This document shows positions 5,546 through 7,233 of a stretch of DNA of 7,233 nt, piece after piece. Both the position numbers and the translations under genes were made by a program. Below the pieces are notes generated by a model, which saw nothing but the letters and a program-made list of their open reading frames with translations, searched no databases and was not told the DNA's origin. The stretch lies in NCBI RefSeq assembly GCF_934636505.1, contig NZ_CAKUAL010000085.1, positions 1-7,233 of the forward strand. Direction: 5' to 3'. Numbering within the stretch: position 1 is the first letter of the stretch; every line of letters begins with the position of its first letter. Source of the stretch: an uncultured Ellagibacter sp. (GTDB taxonomy: Bacteria; Actinomycetota; Coriobacteriia; Coriobacteriales; Eggerthellaceae).

Positions 5546-6073
5546 ATGCTGAAAAGAGGACAAAAAGTGGCAATCAACTACGCAGGATGGCTGGAAGACG
5601 GCACGGAATTCGTGAACACCTGGCTGGTGCCCGACAGCGTCACCGTCACCATCGGGGCAAGCGGGCTCCTCCCCGCCTTCGAAGAGCAGCTCTTGCCTAT
5701 GGAAAACGGCACGCGCCGCACATTCTCCATCCCCTGCGAGAAGGCTTACGGAGCCTACGACCCCGCAGGGGTCATCTCCGTCGCATCTGATATGTTTCCC
5801 CATGCGAGCGAGCTGCCAATCGGGCAATATATCGAGTTTTCCATACCGGGCGGCAAGGCACGCGCGAAAGTCCTTGCCATCGAAGACGGGCAGGTTCTCT
5901 TCGATACGAACCACGAGCTGGCGGGACACGACTTGTCTTTCGAAGTGGAACTCGTCGACGACGGCACGACCACAGCGCTCGAAGCCGAAGGCAGCTCAAC
6001 CGGCTGCGGGTGCAATCGCCTGCGCGAGTCCCTCGGAGGATGCAACTGCGATCATGAGCATGCACATCACTGA
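5546..6073 (+). CDS. SlyD-like FKBP-type peptidyl-prolyl cis-trans isomerase with Cys/His-rich tail
   Basis: A cytoplasmic isomerase/chaperone that speeds prolyl bond rotation in folding proteins. The 175-residue product shows the FKBP N-terminal strand pattern (INYAGWLEDGTEF, residues 10-22), PAFEEQLLPM (43-52), an insert-in-flap region at about 72-117, and the returning strand FDTNHELAGHDLSFEVEL (119-136), equivalent to the NHPLAGKxLxFEVEV block of SlyD. The last 22 residues hold Cys154, 156, 166, 168 and His170, 172, 174, 175, a short version of the SlyD metal-binding tail that binds nickel or other metals in E. coli. The start is ATG 5546, with a consensus AAAGGAGG 5 nt upstream; the in-frame TTG at 5507 is not needed. 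The stop is TGA, with a second in-frame TGA five codons later. It precedes the TetR gene by 63 nt. Symbol slyD is not assigned because FKBP subfamilies overlap. Confidence 0.88.
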   Translation: MLKRGQKVAINYAGWLEDGTEFVNTWLVPDSVTVTIGASGLLPAFEEQLLPMENGTRRTFSIPCEKAYGAYDPAGVISVASDMFPHASELPIGQYIEFSIPGGKARAKVLAIEDGQVLFDTNHELAGHDLSFEVELVDDGTTTALEAEGSSTGCGCNRLRESLGGCNCDHEHAHH

Positions 6074-6080
6074 AACCCGC

Positions 6081-6086
6081 TACAAT
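6081..6086 (+). promoter_or_regulatory. possible -10 box of the TetR gene
   Basis: TACAAT lies 50 nt before the TetR start and 7 nt after the FKBP stop. No TG extension or good -35 is seen, so the regulator may instead be co-transcribed with the FKBP gene. Confidence 0.25.
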
Positions 6087-6136
6087 GAAATAGCACGCAA
6101 TTCGCGGAACGCGCACGCCAATAGCCAGGGGGAGCC

Positions 6137-6697
6137 ATGGGGGCAAGGGAAGCTTTTGAGAGGTGTTTTAGGGAACTCGTGATGGAGAAGCCGTACCAGA
6201 AGATCACGGTTACGGAGATCTGCCGCAAGGCCCATCTTTCCAGGAAGACGTTCTACGACAACTTCCAAGACAAAGAAGAGATTCTTCAGGCCATCTTCGA
6301 GGACGACGTCGTAAAGCCCGTCCGCACGATGAATACGCTGCTCTCCGTAAGGCAATCTCGCGATTTGCAGGGGATCTACATGCAAAACGTCTACGTCCCC
6401 ATATACGAAGACAAAGAGTTCTATCAGAAACTTGTTCGCCCGATGAAAGGGGTCGACGACACCTTCGTCCGCGTCGTCACGCACTCCCTCGAGCAACTCA
6501 ATCTCGAGATCATGGGCGATTCCGAAATCTCGAGCGGCCTCGAACGTGAATATGTAGCCTACTACTTCGCATCATCCCAAGCGATGTTCATGCAGAAATG
6601 GATCTTCGACGGGATGCTCTTCACGCCGCAGGAGCTGGGAACCCTGTACGAGAAGATGACGGGTTTCTACTGGCTCGACAATTCGAAAGACATCTAG
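6137..6697 (+). CDS. TetR/AcrR family transcriptional regulator
   Basis: The 186-residue protein has the TetR DNA-binding domain at its N-terminus: helix 1 AREAFERCFRELVME, then the helix-turn-helix ITVTEICRKAHLSRKTFYDNF (about residues 23-43), followed by QDKEEIL. The C-terminal part is all-helical and ends in a YYFASSQAMFMQKWIFDGM segment (near residues 141-159) with FTPQEL, like the C-terminal domain of the DhaS-type TetR regulators; it would bind an unknown effector and form a dimer. The ATG has GGGGGAG close upstream, and helix 1 leaves no room for a later start. The gene follows the FKBP gene and precedes a molybdenum oxidoreductase on the same strand, with a terminator in between. Such regulators usually control neighbours, so the oxidoreductase is the best guess for a target, but no operator was identified. 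Stop is TAG. Confidence 0.9.
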   Translation: MGAREAFERCFRELVMEKPYQKITVTEICRKAHLSRKTFYDNFQDKEEILQAIFEDDVVKPVRTMNTLLSVRQSRDLQGIYMQNVYVPIYEDKEFYQKLVRPMKGVDDTFVRVVTHSLEQLNLEIMGDSEISSGLEREYVAYYFASSQAMFMQKWIFDGMLFTPQELGTLYEKMTGFYWLDNSKDI

Positions 6698-6768
6698 CTC
6701 CTTAACACATTCGGGATTGTGCAACCCTTTCCCTCTCGAAATCCTCACTTTGCCTGCAAAAGCATTGG

Positions 6769-6802
6769 AAGAGCCGCAATTTCATCAATTGCGGCTCTTT
6801 TT
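6769..6802 (+). terminator. strong intrinsic terminator after the TetR gene
   Basis: AAGAGCCGCAATT (6769-6781) pairs perfectly over 13 bp with AATTGCGGCTCTT (6787-6799) around the 5-nt loop TCATC, followed by a run of five T (6798-6802). It ends the FKBP-TetR transcript and isolates the downstream oxidoreductase, which must then have its own promoter or be reached by antitermination. The A-rich left arm gives weak bidirectional potential. Confidence 0.92.
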
Positions 6803-6833
6803 GCGCGCCCTGTAACCTGAATGCAAGGGGCGA

Positions 6834-6877
6834 CGGGCCCAACAAGCCCGCCGAAGAACCCAAGGGCAGAACAGCCC
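6834..6877 (+). other. two tandem small hairpins in the oxidoreductase leader
   Basis: CGGGC (6834-6838) and GCCCG (6846-6850) pair around 7 nt; GGGC (6864-6867) and GCCC (6874-6877) pair around AGAACA. The two are alike (GGGC-n-ACA-n-GCCC) and are spaced about 28 bp centre to centre, so they could be paired operator-like sites or leader stems before the molybdenum enzyme gene. This is pattern only. Confidence 0.3.
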
Positions 6878-6904
6878 AAACAGGTGAAAGAGGAAGGAGC
6901 GAGG

Positions 6905-7233
6905 ATGAGCGAGAAGGAAATCTACACCACAACGGTGCAGAGCATCGCGAGCGGCGGCACGGGCGGTGAGCCCACCGCAGTCGACAGCAAAGACGGGAAG
7001 ATCGTACGAATCCGCCCCCTGCACATCGATGAGAAGTATACACACGAAGAGCTCGCCGACTCCATGTGGGAGCTCGAGGTCGACGGCAAGAAATTCCGCC
7101 CCGAGTACAAGGCGGCCCCCAACTACATGGCGCTCGCCTACAAGGAGCGCGTTTACTCCAAGAACCGCGTGATGAAGCCGCTCAAGCGCGTCGACTGGGA
7201 GCCAGGCGGCGACCCTGCGACCATGAACGCGGC
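6905..7233 (+). CDS. molybdopterin-dependent oxidoreductase, DMSO-reductase superfamily, N-terminal part (cut by window edge)
   Basis: The open frame starts at ATG 6905, with GGAG 5 nt upstream, and runs off the window after 109 codons. The N-terminus TTTVQSIASGGTGG, then KDGKIVRIRPL (residues 24-34) and later PNYMALAYKERVYSKNRVMKPLKRVDWEPGG, is the opening domain pattern of large molybdenum bis-MGD enzymes. It most resembles the transhydroxylase/catechol dehydroxylase-like branch as I remember it (pyrogallol transhydroxylase has TGG..VKDGKIIRM..YPMKR..DPNG). No cysteine occurs in the visible 109 residues, so the usual N-terminal C-x2-C-x3-C iron-sulfur ligand set is absent. There is no twin-arginine signal, so the enzyme is predicted cytoplasmic. 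The natural substrate cannot be told from this fragment. It stands behind a terminator and a TetR gene; partner electron-transfer genes, if any, lie beyond the window. Confidence 0.85.
   Translation, partial: MSEKEIYTTTVQSIASGGTGGEPTAVDSKDGKIVRIRPLHIDEKYTHEELADSMWELEVDGKKFRPEYKAAPNYMALAYKERVYSKNRVMKPLKRVDWEPGGDPATMNA

Overview
The window looks like chromosome from a GC-rich anaerobic actinobacterium of the class Coriobacteriia, most likely family Eggerthellaceae (Eggerthella/Gordonibacter-like). This is inferred from the high GC, the minus-strand gene order metG - tatD - rsmA - veg (a neighbourhood also known from Bacillus), and, at the right edge, a DMSO-reductase-superfamily molybdenum enzyme of a kind greatly expanded in these gut bacteria. 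No database search was possible, so genus is not claimed.

Left two thirds (1-4941), all on the minus strand, read from right to left: metG (methionyl-tRNA synthetase); a TatD-family metal-dependent hydrolase; a flavodoxin-fold FMN reductase-like protein with a long basic RGG/Lys tail; rsmA/ksgA (16S rRNA dimethyladenosine transferase); and the first 28 codons of veg. The genes are closely spaced (33, 62, 1 and 99 nt gaps) and form a translation/RNA-maturation housekeeping cluster. Extended -10 promoters are visible before metG and veg, and a weaker -10 precedes the flavoprotein gene.

Two genes here are abnormal in an informative way. tatD contains one in-frame TGA (2947-2949) while all expected metal ligands are present on both sides in the same frame. 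The RNA immediately after the TGA folds into a two-part stem-loop whose apical loop begins 17 nt downstream, the layout of a bacterial SECIS element. It is therefore a candidate selenoprotein gene, with a nonsense mutation or sequence error as the main alternatives. rsmA carries an in-frame insert of about 45 codons made of a long imperfect palindrome (core 12 + 1 + 12), best explained as a small MITE/REP-like element that landed in the gene without breaking it.

Middle (4942-5545): about 600 bp without a credible gene, between divergent metG and the FKBP gene. It holds the metG promoter, two oppositely oriented copies (24/27 identical) of a short hairpin-forming repeat, and other hairpins.

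Right third (5546-7233), all on the plus strand: a SlyD-like FKBP peptidyl-prolyl isomerase with a Cys/His-rich tail, a TetR-family regulator, a strong intrinsic terminator, a short leader with two small hairpins, and the 5' end of a molybdopterin oxidoreductase lacking the usual N-terminal Fe-S cysteine motif and any Tat signal. The TetR protein is a plausible regulator of one or both neighbours; that is inference from position only.
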